A stretch of DNA of 64,000 bases from the NCBI GenBank assembly GCA_022495995.1, contig JAFEMH010001247.1:248001-312000 (forward strand), read 5' to 3'. The stretch's first letter is position 1; each line of letters opens with the position of its first letter. The notes beneath the pieces were generated by a model. It was not told where the DNA came from. It ran no database searches and saw only the letters and a program-made list of their open reading frames with translations. This stretch comes from Adenophora triphylla var. japonica. Lineage: Eukaryota > Streptophyta > Magnoliopsida > Asterales > Campanulaceae. A program made the translations under genes and the position numbers. Shown piece by piece: positions 23,080 through 34,800 of this stretch.

Positions 23080-23287
23080 TTTTAAATTTTAATTAAGTTT
23101 GTGTTTGGTCGGCCGGACTTGCTTTTCGGGCTTTTCATCATGTTCTGGGCCGTATGAGTCCATGGGCTTATCAGGCCGAGCCAAAGAGTCTCGGTTTTTT
23201 CGGGTCTTTTAATTTGAGGCTCAGGTCCTTAAAAAATCGGGTGTGCTAGACCGGGCCTATGGGTCGGGCTCGATTTTGACAGCTCTA

Positions 23288-23958
23288 GACGACCGCAATT
23301 TTCTTCATGTCGGGCAGATTAGGCGTTCGATGCCTAGGCGGGGATTAGGCGGCCTAGGCGGAGGTGAGTAAGAAGAGTAGAAGACTGACCTGAAATAGCC
23401 GAAGGTGGTGGGTTGAAATTGCCGGAGTGTTATACCATAGAGATTGACGCCGGACTTGAGAGTGAGAGTAAGAGGCGTCGCCGTGAATGCTCCAGTGGCG
23501 GTGGTGGTGGTAGTGGTGGGGTTGTAGGAGAGTTAGAGGGAAGAGACAGAGGGGAAACTGGTGCGGAGAGAGAGTGAGAGGTTTGAAGTGTTATCAGTGG
23601 TAGAGAAGGCGGAGAGGAAAGGGGGACAGCTTGAATGAAGAAGGAAGAAGTAAGGAAGAAGGAGATAAAGGAAGAGAGAGAAAGTAGGGTTTGGACCGTT
23701 TGCCTGGGAATGGGAATGGGCTTTTTTGAGGGTGGGTTGGGTGGGTTTTGGGTTTGTAATAGATTTTCTTTTAATTAAAATAATTATCTTAATATTAATA
23801 TGTTATTGATAAATTTCAAATGTGTATCATTTATACTAACTTATTCCAAACTTTGTACAAATTTAAATTTTTGGATAGCAATTTTATTTTGTATAAAAAA
23901 TATTATTTACTTTTGACAAATAATAAAAATAAGTGGCACTATTTTTTGGATATATATA
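23288..23958. other. GC-rich, 5'-UTR-like stretch between insertions
   Basis: Contains AGGCGG blocks (to about 23365), then a segment that on the minus strand looks like a CT-rich 5' leader with a possible donor (TTTCAG|GTCAGT near 23390-23395). It has no usable ATG. It could be a captured first exon or the upstream exon of NOL10; neither can be shown. AT-rich from about 23760. Confidence 0.35.
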
Positions 23959-24248
23959 CTCCCTCCGTCCCGCCAAGAGTGTCACCCTTTTAGGGGTGGC
24001 ACGCAAATTAAGGAAAAATGTGGGAAGAAAAAATGTTGTGAGTGTAATTTGAAAATAGGAGAGAGAATTAGTGGAGGAAATAGTGAATTTTAAAAGTGTT
24101 GTGAGTGTAGAGGAGAGAGAATTAGTGGAGGGAATAGTGGATGGGATAATAAAATATTAATAAAATATTTCCTTTTTAGGAAAGGGTGACGCTTCAAACG
24201 GGACACCATTTTGGGTAAAAAGTGACGCTTCGAGTGGGACGGAGGGAG
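23959..24248. mobile_element. Stowaway-type MITE
   Basis: CTCCCTCCGTCCCGCCAAGA and the inverted end CGAGTGGGACGGAGGGAG, 290 bp apart, flanked by TA. Confidence 0.9.
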
Positions 24249-24399
24249 TATAAATTTATGAAATATATTAAAAATTTATCTAATTTCTCGGTCCCGCCTA
24301 GGCCCCGCTTAGGCCCCTAGGCGCCAGGCCCGACTCCACCGCCTAGCATCCGCCTAACGCTTTTTAGAACCTTGGCTATACCTTAACCAAGGCAGCCTC

Positions 24400-26296
24400 G
24401 GTTGGATTTGGGGGTAATCACCAAACAAACTAGCAACACCGTCCTGAAACACAAAATTTTTCAGCTCACCAAAGCTCCGTACGTGCCACCTAGGAGCTAC
24501 ATCAAAGAAGAAGTCATCAGTTTCTACCTTGACGAGCTAGCTACCAACATGGAGGCCAGGGAGCAAGCTCTGGTAATTCCGGGGTTGATAGATGGTTGTA
24601 CGACTAGCAGAATACTGGTAGATACATGGGCTTGCAAGGACATCCTCTACTACAGATCTTTCAAAGAAATGAGACTGACGAAGGAAAGATTGTCGTCCTA
24701 CGATGTCGGCTTGAAGGCTTCACCAACCACACGGTGGAGGCCAAGGGGCAGGTCGAGCTGGAGGTCGACATAGGACAATACCCTTTCAGGGTCGTGGCTA
24801 AGGTAACTTTCATTGTTATAGATGTGATAAGTGATTATGCTACTATCTTTGATATTCCAGGCCAGGTAGCACTAGGAATGGTGGCCTCAATCCCCCATCA
24901 GCGGGTCAAGTTTCCTACCTTGGCTGGAATAGGCTGCGTTCAGAGTACAGCTCGAGCTTATCTTGATTACGTCCTCCGAACAAGAAAGAAGAGAGAACTA
25001 GAAATTGAAACTCCCGAGGCAAGCTGGAAACATTCAAAATCTGTCACCACAACATCAAGGATATCTACAATCACCTGTGTTGACGAGGCGACCTATCACT
25101 TACATGACCATGTCATGATCGAGCCGACACATCCCTCTCTAAATGCCATGGTCGAAACAGATACAGTTATGGTTGACCAAGTCATCATAGGAGAGCTAAG
25201 CCTACAAATCAACCAAAACTCGAGGGCCACCACTGGGGAGATTGCAGCTGAATTGGACGATATGATTGTTGAAGAGGCTCCACACTTGGGGGCCGAGGAA
25301 AGACAAAGGGTTCGTGAAATTATCATCGAGACCCTGCAGTTCAGATATGGTCCGGAGCTAGAGCCCATGGACGAGCTAGAGGAAATAGCAACCAATCCCT
25401 CCTACCCTGATCAAAAAATTCAAGTAGGAAGACAACTGTCATCAGATGAAAGGGGAGAGATTGTGGATTTGTTGAAGGAAAGCAATGATGTCTTTGCCTG
25501 GAGGGTTGAAGACATGAAGGGGATCAAGGAAGAGGTCGCCGTTCACAGGCTGGAGGTTAATCTGACCGTCAAATTCAAGGAGCAGAAGCTAAGGAGTTTT
25601 GCTCGTGATAAAGAAGAGGCAATACAACTTGTGGTAGACAAAATTTTAAGTGCAGGAATTATCAAGGAGGTCTCCCATACCACCTAGCCAGCAAATGTGG
25701 TGATGGTAAAAAAGGCTAATGGCAAGTGGCGTATGTGTGTCGACTTCACCAATCTCAATCTTGCTTGCCCGAAAGATAGCTACCCACTTCCAGGAATTGT
25801 CACACTTGTGGATTCTATAGCTGGACACACTACTTTGAGTTTTCTCGATGCATATTCAGGCTACCATCAGATAAAGATGCATAAGGACGACATAGTGAAG
25901 ACTGCCTTCCAAGATGCCAGAGGTATATATTGCTACAACATGATGCCCTTCGGGCTGAATAATGCCGTAGCTACTTACCAGAGGATGGTCAACAAGGTCT
26001 TTGTTACCCAAATTGGTTGAAACATGGAGGCCTACGTCAACGATATGGTCATTAAAACAAAGACCGAATGTCACGTGGTCGACCTAAAGGAAGCGTTTGC
26101 CAATTTGCGAGCAAACGACATGAAGCTCAATCCGAGCAAATGCGTATTTGGGGTAGCAGCAGGAAAATTTATGGGTTTCGTGGTCTCTCAAAGAGGTATT
26201 GAAGCCAATCTCGAGAAGATTAAGGCTTTGGTCGACATGAAGGAGCCTACGTGTATTAAAGAGATGCAGCGACTAAACGGTAGGGTGGCAGCCTGT
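24400..26296 (+). pseudogene. pol: decayed Tat-type gypsy pol fragment: protease and RT
   Basis: Homologous along its length to the pol at 1751-3481. The protease motif is changed to VDTWACKD (DTGAS in the other copy), destroying the active site. A 1-bp loss near 24703 shifts the frame to the one with LEGFTNHTVEAKG. TAG at 25686-25688 replaces a Trp codon before PANVVMVKK, and TGA at 26018-26020 replaces Arg before NMEAY. The RT catalytic motif is YVND instead of YIDD. The fragment stops at about 26296 inside the RT/RNase H connection, where MULE sequence starts. Both LTRs are missing. An old, inactive remnant. Confidence 0.88.
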
Positions 26297-27587
26297 AACG
26301 ACCCCAAATTTCCATAATATAAAGACTTTGTCCATTGCATAGATTCTTCCCTTCGTTTATAGAACAACTCCATCAATTGCTCACGAATTGTGTTAACCAA
26401 TGCTATTATTGGAAGACCGCGTGCTTTAAGTATCCATCCATTGAAGGATTCTACAACATTTGTAGTTAGGTGTCCATACCGAGTCCCTCGTGCATATACT
26501 TCGGCCCAACGACATGGATCAGAATCCTTTAACCATTCATAAGCTTCTACTGAAATATTTTGATCTTTCCCAAATTTTCATTGAACCATTCAACTCTCAC
26601 TGACCTTGCTGCTGCATAGACTAAGTTCTTTATTATATCTCGCCCACCTTGTCTAACTTTCCCTGATAATGTACCCATCAAATTTGCAACCAAGTGGTGC
26701 ACTCAAAAAGCATGATAGCTGTCGGGAAAAACTTGCAAAACGGAATTAACCAATCCCGGATGTCGATCAGATATGAATGTTAAACTATCAACTCCTTCAA
26801 GAATTATCTTAAGGTTACACAAGAACCATAACCAATTTTCTTGAGTTTCACCAAGAACCACACTAAAAGCAACCGGAAACATTTGGTTATTAGCATCAAT
26901 GGCAACCGCTGAGAGTAGAGTCACTTTATAATGATCTTTTTCGAAAGTTCCATCAATAAATAGCAAGGGACGACATGCGTTCTTAAATCCAATGATTTGT
27001 GCATGAAATGACATGAAAAGTCGTTGGAAGCTATTATCATTCGCTGTTTCCCAAACTGCATGATTTTAGGGGTTTGTTTCAATTATTTTTGAACATAACC
27101 ATGGAATCTGATTGAAGTAATCCTCCCGTGAACCATGTATGATATTACAGGAAAGCTCCTTTCCACGGTATGCTTGTTGATAGCTTAAGGAAACTCCATA
27201 ATCACGTCGAATATCATTAATGATCTCTTTAGCACGATACGCATGTGTATCTTTTAACTTATCTTGCACAAGACTTGCAACTAGTTTCTTGCTTGCTTGA
27301 GGATGAATTTTCTTACCAATCTCGGGATCACAACAATGATTTTTCTCAAAAGTTTGTACACGAAATACATTAGTTTTTTCAACCCTTGATGCATGAATTC
27401 TCCAGTTACAACCTCCTTCCTTGCATTTTGCTGTAACTCTACTCTTCTCATTCTTGGTAAACATGTACGCAAAATGATAAGTGCTTGCGTATTTTCTTAA
27501 TGCTTTTCTGAATTCGTCGGCTCCTTCAAACAATTGTCCAATGCCAGTTATAGCATCTGATGCTACACAGCCAAATGTGTTGCACAA
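26297..27587 (-). pseudogene. MULE (MuDR-type) transposase, broken
   Basis: From the right: an N-terminal block with a CX4C/HX4C-like zinc region (CKEGGCNWRIHASRVEKTN), then the DDE catalytic region with FIDGTFEKDHYK (first Asp) and FISDRHPGLV (second Asp) in 26703-27014, and on the left a segment containing VVESFNGWILKARGLP. A TGA follows SYHAF near 26700 and a 1-bp shift lies near 26575, so the frame is broken at least twice. The N-terminal start and both terminal inverted repeats are missing. It abuts the gypsy pol fragment on its left and an LTR relic on its right. Confidence 0.85.
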
Positions 27588-27640
27588 GAGCTAAACTGAA
27601 CCGCAACAGTGGTGGATACTCCGACTGGTCCTTCTTCGAA

Positions 27641-28380
27641 TGGTTACGTACGTCACCTACACACAAGCAGACACGTGAACTAAGCCGGGGGTGGCTCCGG
27701 CAAAACCCCTCCGGCGTGAGAATAAGTGAACGGTAGTAAGGAAAATGGTTGATAATGGAAACTTAGAGAGAGAGAGAGCTTAGAGAGAGTGAGAGTTTAG
27801 AGAGAGTGAGAGTGACTTACAAATAGTGTTTTCTCAATGGGTTATATACTAACATACAGCATGTGCCTTGCACATGCTGGACACGTGTCAATCATCCAAG
27901 ACAATGGGCCAACCACACCAAAGTTAGTAGGAAATCACTGTTCACCTTGTCAAATCTCACTATTTTGACGATTGTAGTGGGTATCTACGTGGCAGCACCT
28001 CAATCACATACCAGTCACCATTCATGATTGTCGCCAGGCGACAATCCTATGAAAGGAACAATACTCGTATTGTCGCCCGTTCTATCCACTATTTGTATCA
28101 TACTTGTCGCCTAGTGGTTCTACTCATCATGCCGCTACTGCCACGAGTACTTCTCGCATACTGCCTATTCTCACGCTTCGACTTATTCTTCTCGCCAACA
28201 TAATTCTCGCCAATCAAAGAGGGGTTACCTTTATTATTCATTTTATACGCCATTGGCACCCTTGACATACTTGGCCCACTTGGCCCATTAGGCCCAATAG
28301 GCCTAATATACTGTTCAGACCCCATTACATATTTTGCAATCACATCAATAGCCCCCAATTTCGAGACCTGAATCATTCAT
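27641..28380 (-). repeat. LTR relic related to the gypsy LTR at 5.7-6.7 kb
   Basis: The stretch CACGTGAACTAAGCCGGGGG followed by CCCCTCCGGCGTGAGAATAA is shared with 5795-5855, the transcribed part of the first gypsy LTR, in the same orientation. A minus-strand TATA-like GTATATAACCC lies near 27840-27852. Several GAGAGAG runs sit at 27765-27815. The borders are approximate. Confidence 0.5.
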
Positions 28381-28902
28381 GTTTCAGGCGAGAAATTCAA
28401 GCTGCTTCATCACTTCCCGCCCACTCATATCCATTAAGCGAGAAGATAGCTAACGTTGACACCTGGCGAACACGTGTCACGTACATAGAGGCTCCTAGGA
28501 CGGTTTGACGGCTATGATGGGACATACGAAGAGACACTTTGAAATTTGAAATCATTAAATTGCGGGAATTAAATTTTTTGGAGCCAATTAATTAGAAAAC
28601 CCCTTGATATTCCCATAGTATAAATATCCTTCCCCTCCCCTCATTCACACTTTTTCGTCTGCTTGCTTTCTAAAAACTTAAGAGATTTTCCGACCACCTG
28701 CTAACTCTCCGGCAAACTTATTTTCCAGCATTTCCCGTCATTTTCCGTTCAAATCTCTTTGCGCTCTTTGATCTCCTTTGAATTCCGAGCACTATTCTCC
28801 CATTTTCAATGGTTATTCAACCTGGAAAATAACCCCTTCTCACGTCCGTTGAATATTCCGGCGGACCTTCAACCTCTGCTCAACTTTCTCAATGACCCTT
28901 TG
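28381..28902 (+). promoter_or_regulatory. promoter and leader of a plus-strand gypsy-type element
   Basis: A TATA box (TATAAATAT, 28619-28627) is followed by a C-rich initiator region and a CT-rich leader to about 28902, where the copia sequence starts. The plus-strand ORF1 at 38.5-39.4 kb lies on the other side of the copia insertion, so this is probably its promoter. The assignment is inference from position and orientation. Confidence 0.45.
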
Positions 28903-30307
28903 TACCATTCTCTTCCAACTTCTCCTTCTCAAGGAGAGATCGCAGTGACAGATGATTATTGTTTGATACCATTTATTCTACAAAAAGATATACATAAAAT
29001 ATGAACACATATAAGTAAACATATCATATGAGAAGTATAATGCATTTACATAAAATGCTCCCACTAAATCATACACCTTCCAATGCAAATAAGCATAATA
29101 TACATTTAATGGGCTAAGATCCAACTTTAATTTAGTTTCAAGTTTGCTATGGCAAACCGCTCAAAACTAAATTAATTAGGTAGAAACATCAATCATATCA
29201 CATATATGACTCTTAGATCTTTTATGAGATTTATTCAAGACATCATATGTCTAGGCATATTTCAATCTCATCTTATGCCTTGGGTCCAAAACCATTTTGA
29301 TAACCCAATTAAGTTCATTCACTTTAAACGTATAGGAACCACCATTTCCTCATCTTGCTCGCATTCGAATAGAATCAAAGTACCTTGCTATGGCAAGCCC
29401 ACCCAAAACTATCCGAATGGTCTCAAGTGTTTTAATCATGAATTGGCATAAAGAACTTAAAAGTTAAATGAAGGTTATTTAAAGTAGATTATAAGCATAT
29501 TAGCAAAGATAGTCATAATCGTGCACCAGGTAAGTTCCCAGGAAGATAGGTGAGCCACAAGGACTACTTAAGTACCAAATCTCTCCTTCGACAGAACTTG
29601 CCTAGACATGCACAATCAGAAATCAGCTCTGATTTTGCAACATAATCAATACCTTTTATAAACAATCAATTTCCTTTAAACTTTGCGTAATATGACTTGT
29701 TTCTATAAACAATCATAAACCAAAATCTTAATGTTTCAATTTAAACATTCAGGAAATCATAATACAATGCTTCAACTAAACATCTAAAATTCTTAATGCA
29801 TAAGAACACATAATTCATGCATCGCAACAATTAATAAAATCATATTTTAATTAACTACGCATGCATAAACAATGAATTAATCTAGCATAGCCCTATAAAA
29901 TTGATTTCCAGAAATTTATAGCATCCAGATTAATACATAAACATATGAGATTGTAAACACATTCACAGATTAGCATGATTGTTCAACAAACTGATTCTGC
30001 CCAGATTGGGCAAGAAGTGTCGCGTGACACAAACAAGAAGTGTCGCGTGACACAGTTAAGAAGTGTCGCGTGACACAACAAAGCAGATTTGCAGATTTAA
30101 TCAATTCTAAATCACAGAGCAATTAAATCATGTAAACAACTTTTAACAGATTTAATTCAATATCAATAGAACACGATTTAGGCATATTGTTTAAAAAACA
30201 ATCAATCTATCGCATACATAACATGCAAAAGAACATATAAACGATTTATATTACTTTTCTAGCATGTTAATTCAAACTTAATGATACGAACGGGGCTCTG
30301 ATACCAC
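28903..30307 (-). repeat. second partial copy of C1-family 5' leader (start of gag, leader, primer site)
   Basis: Nearly identical to 35715-37128 of element C1. It contains the primer site (30295-30306, minus strand TGGTATCAGAGC), the leader with three GTGTCGCGTGACAC units (30016-30066) and the first codons of gag, then stops at 28903. It lies just beyond C1's 3' LTR, so the order on the minus strand is LTR, internal, LTR, leader. This is the product expected from unequal recombination between two elements or of tandem insertion. Confidence 0.85.
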
Positions 30308-31805
30308 TATTGGGTTTTATGGATCCATGCGCAGCGGAATTAAGCATCTAATTAACACAAAACCCAAGAGCCTAGGATCCGTTCTATACAATTAACTTGA
30401 AAAACTATGAGATAGAAATAACCAACCTTGAACGCTTTTCGTTCTTGAGCTATCGAACGATTTGATTATGTGATTTCGAATCACAAACTTCGTTCTTCAG
30501 ATTGCTTGAACTCTAGACCTTGATCGATCAACGAGCGAAGACCCTCTTTCGGTATCCACACCTTTGAATGAATCCAAGAACAATTTCTTGAAGATTGCTA
30601 GATCCTATAAACCTTGGAATAATATTGAGAATATTGTTGTGAATTTCTTTTGGGAATTTCGGCTACCTTTTAGGGTTGACAGACGTTCATATTTATACTA
30701 CATTAGTATAGTATATGATTCCTAATCAAATTAGGAAAGGATTCTGTAAACCGCCTTAGTGGCTTGTTCTGTCGCACGACCACACGAAGCACATGACCTT
30801 GTTGTGTTGCGCGATGTAACATGCCACATCAGGTTTTTCTCAATCATTCTTCCTCTGGTTTAATCAATTCATTCTAGTTGTGTGTGACCCAATAGGATTA
30901 TATTATGTTGGCAATGAGCTCGATCATATCGACTCTTATAAGACATAAGCGAACTCTGGCAAGCCATTATGTCTACCCAAATAATATAACGTAAGAGTTC
31001 ACGTTTCCAATGGTACACTTCCATTTCTCCCTTTGTCTCACGATGTTATATTGAACACAAGTCATGGTCCTCGTCAACTTGTCTTTGTTCAATGCTTTCT
31101 CGATTCCGAGTATAATGATAATTCCAATCTCATTGGGGTATGGCCATACACTTTCATCATTATCACTCATCGAGGGACCCAAGCAAAACATCTCTCTTTC
31201 GAGGGACAAATTCCATCTTGACTTACTTCCCATCATGAATCCGATCATGCCAAAGATAGCCTTTATAGATATCGTGTTAAGATATCGTTTGGCTAAAATC
31301 AAACATGACTTTCATCATATGTAAGGTCATGATAATCTCAGGTCTATGGACTAAATGAAGTAACCTTATGAGATTTAATTATGACATTTGACCATGACAT
31401 AAATCTCATACGGGTCAAGTCCAGTCACTTGTTCTCTAACAAGTACCCATAAATTTAATGTGCATCTCTATGCATATAATCATCATATGATTATCCATTA
31501 ACATTTATACTAATTATTCTCTTAATAATTAGGGATGGAGATTATTATAAACAAATATACAAAACATATAATAATCAAATAATTGGTTTTTGAATGAAAA
31601 GTGAGAGTGAGAAGGAGTTTGCATTTTTTCCGATTTTCCAATAGAAATGTTGGCCTACTTCCACAGTTTGCCTCGATTTGGTACCGCTCACGCGGCCCGT
31701 ATAAATTAAAGCAAGAAGAAAAGTAAGAAGATAAACATCTCATATAATAATAAATAATGTCAACACATAAGTCTATCAACTATAGGCCTAGGGCATACAC
31801 TAACA
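30308..31805 (-). repeat. C1 3' LTR, shared with a second partial element
   Basis: Minus-strand start TGTTAGTGTATGCCCTAGG. The other end reads TATTGGG where the 5' LTR has TGTTGGG. 1498 bp against 1356 bp in the partner LTR; the extra length is the insertion at about 31582-31733. Confidence 0.88.
31582..31733. other. insertion of about 150 bp present in one LTR only
   Basis: The text from TTGGTTTTTGAATGAAAAGT to AAGTAAGAAGA interrupts LTR sequence that is continuous in the 5' LTR (near 38409) and in copy B (near 55137). It has no clear inverted termini and no obvious TSD. I do not recognise it. Confidence 0.7.
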
Positions 31806-31819
31806 GTCTCCCACTTGCA
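31806..31819 (-). other. polypurine tract of C1
   Basis: The minus strand reads TGCAAGTGGGAGAC directly before the 3' LTR start TGTTAG; this is the usual plus-strand primer site in copia elements. Confidence 0.75.
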
Positions 31820-34800
31820 CTAGGCCCAATCTCCCATGTATCGAATACCCATGGACCTAACATGACCATCATGCTTAGCTTGTGGGAGAGCCTTAGTTAA
31901 TGGGTCCGCCACGTTGTCGTGAGTGTCTACTCTGCATATCTTTACGTCTTCCCTTTCACATATCTCTCGGATAATGTGGAAACTTCGAAGTATGTGTTTG
32001 GATCTCTGGTGTGACCTTGGTTCCTTTGCTTGTGCAATGGCACCATTGTTGTCACAGTAAAGTTCAATAGGATCTTTGATGCTTGGAATGACTTCCAAAT
32101 CACTAATGAACTTTTTGATCCAAACGGCTTCCTTAGCTGCATCAGATGCCGCTATGTACTCAGCTTCGGTTGTAGAATCAGCGACGGTACTTTGCTTGAA
32201 ACTTTTCCAACTCACAGTGCCTCCATTCAGCATAAACAAAAATCCAGACTGCGATCTGAAATCATCCTTGTCGGTTTGGAAGCTAGCATCTGTGTAGCCT
32301 TTCACTACAAGATCTTCTTCCATTCCTCCAAAGACCAAGAATACATCCTTAGTTCTTCGTAAGTACTTGAGGATTCTTGACTGCTATCCAATGTGGTTCG
32401 TCGGGATCCGATTGGTACCTACTCGTCATGCTTAGAGCACACGAGACGTCGGGTCTAGTACATAACATAGCATACATGATAGACCCAATTGCCGAAGCAT
32501 ATGGAATACCATTCATTCTCTTTCGCTCATCATTAGTCTTAGGACTTTGAGTCTTGCTAAGAGATATACCATGCAACATTGGCAAGTTTCCTCTTTTAGA
32601 ATTTTCCATTTGGAATCTTCTAAGAACCTTGTCAATGTAAGTACTTTGACTTAAACCAATCATCCTCTTGGATCTATCCCTACAGATCTTGATACCAAGG
32701 ATATATGCAGCTTCGCCCATATCTTTCATTGAAAAGCACTTTCCCAACCAAGACTTGACAGTCTGTAGTGCAGGAATGTCATTTCCAATGAGTAAGATAT
32801 CGTCGACATACAATACTAAAAATAGTGCTACGCTCCCACTAATTTTCTTGTATACACAAGGTTCATCTTCGTTCTTGATAAAGCCAAACTCCTTGATTGC
32901 TTCATCAAAACGTAGATTTCAACTCCTAGAAGCTTGCTTCAATCCATAAATGGATTTCTGCAACTTACACACCTTGTTAGAATTTTCTGGACTAACAAAA
33001 CCTTCAGGTTGTATCATGTATACATCCTCAAGTAACTTCCCATTAAGGAAAGCTGTCTTGACATCCATTTGCCATATCTCATAGTCATAATATGCGGCTA
33101 TGGCAATTAAAATTCTGATAGACTTAAGCATGGCTACAGGCGAAAAGGTTTCATCATAGTCGATTCCATGAATCTGCCTATATCCCTTAGCTACAAGCCT
33201 AGCCTTATAGGTGTGCACCTTCCCATTCATGTCGGTCTTCTTCTTGAAGACCCATTTGCACCCTATGGTTTTTACACCTTCGGGTGGATCAATCAAGTTC
33301 CAAACTTGATTATCATCCATGGATTGTAATTCGGACTTCATGGCCTCTTGCCATTTTTCCGAATCAGGAGCAGACATCGCCTCTTGATAGCAAGTAGGTT
33401 CATCGTTTTCGATTAACTCCACTTCATCACTTTCCGTAATGAGAAATCCATATCTCTCGGGTTCGGATCGTGACCTACCACTTCGGCGAAGAACTTGTGC
33501 ATCTTGAACCGGTTCCACAACTACTTGTGAACTTGGTTCAGTCTCTACCATAGGGTCAATGTTGTTTTCGGGTTCTCGAATTTCTTCGAGATCTATTTTA
33601 CTCCCACTGGTTCCTTTGCGAAGAAACTCCTTTTCTAAGAAAGTACCATTTCGAGCAACAAACACTTTGTTCTCATTTCGGTTGTAGAAATAGTATCATT
33701 TGGTTTCCTTAGGATAACCCACGAAAACACATTTATCAGACTTAGGTGCTAGCTTGTTCGAAGTTAACTTCTTGACATATGCATCGCAATCCCATATCTT
33801 CATGAAAGACAAACTAGATTTTCTTCCATGCCACATCTCATATGGGGTCTTTTGAACCGATATGGTAGGAACTTTGTTTATAGTGAAAGCAGTAGTTTCT
33901 AGTGCATATCCCCAAAAGGATAAAGGAAGCTCAACTTGACTCATCATAGAACGAACCATGTCCAACAAAGTTCTATTCCTCCTCTCATACACACCATTCC
34001 ATTGTGGTGTTCCGAGTGGAGAGAGTTCTGAAACGATTCCACAACTCTTAAGATGACTGTCAAATTCTTGGCTCAAATATTCGCCACCTCGATCGGATCG
34101 AAGTACTTTAATAGTTTTGCCAAGTTGGTTTTGCACCTCATTTTGAAATATTCGAAATATCTCAAACGATTCACTTTTATGTTTCATTAGATAAACATAT
34201 CCAAATCTACTATAATCATCAGTAAATGTTATGAAGTACCGAAATCCTCCCCTAGCATCGCTACTCATAGGTCCACACACATCGGTATGTATGAGGCCTA
34301 ATAAGTCGCCCGCCCTTTCACCAGTTTTGGTAAATGGGTCCTTGGTCATCTTGCCAAGCAAACAAGATTCGCATGTCTCATAAGATTCATAATCATATGA
34401 GTCTAAAAATCCATCTTTGTGGAGTTTAGAAATGCGTTTCTCATTTATATGGCCAAGACGACAATGCCATAAGTAAGTGTGGTTTACATCATTGGGTTTG
34501 GATCTCTTGTTAATGTTATAGACATCATTATCACGATTTTCAACATCAAGGATATAAAGGCCATTGAATGAAACAGCAGTACAATAATGCATATCATTCT
34601 TGTAAATGGAAAACTTCTTATCACATATAAGAAAATTAAAACCTTCATTATAAAAACATGAAATCGAAATAATATTCCTACTTAAAGCTGGAACGTAATA
34701 ACAATTGTTCAAAACAAGTATTAGTCCACTAGGTAAAGTAACTTCATAAGTTCCTACGGCTAATGCAGCAACTCTTGCTCCATTCCCCACACGTAGGTCC

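Larger units (their letters stand above)
20026..23287. mobile_element. hAT-like non-autonomous element with gene fragments and inner repeats
   Basis: Ends are TAGTGCTGTCAAACGGGCC and, in reverse, TAGAGCTGTCAAAATCGAGC, with GGGCCGGG-type subterminal text. This resembles a common class of plant hAT MITEs. The interior holds a captured N-terminal gene fragment (20775-20891), a GC-rich 5'-UTR-like stretch (about 21000-21170), two fold-back MITEs in opposite orientation, a (TA)n tract and a Stowaway MITE. No transposase is present. I could not identify an 8-bp TSD. Confidence 0.55.
19992..24370. mobile_element. AGGCGG-rich terminal-repeat element enclosing other insertions
   Basis: The left end starts GTTCTAAAATGCGGCCTAGG. 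The right end, read in reverse, starts GGTTCTAAAAAGCGTTAGGC and continues with TAGGCGG blocks (24280-24370). A related block occurs at 23320-23365. The two ends therefore form imperfect inverted termini of the same family as 7873-8057. A hAT-like element (20026-23287) and a Stowaway MITE (23959-24248) are inserted inside. The family and TSD are unknown. Confidence 0.5.

Noticed and set aside
20018..23295. 8-bp target-site duplication around the hAT-like element
   Set aside because: Flanks CCTAGGCG and GACGACCG do not match, so the hAT assignment rests on termini only.
23390..23660. Possible upstream exon of NOL10 on the minus strand
   Set aside because: CT-rich leader and a donor-like GTCAGT are present but there is no usable ATG, and the encoded text does not match the NOL10 N-terminus as I recall it.
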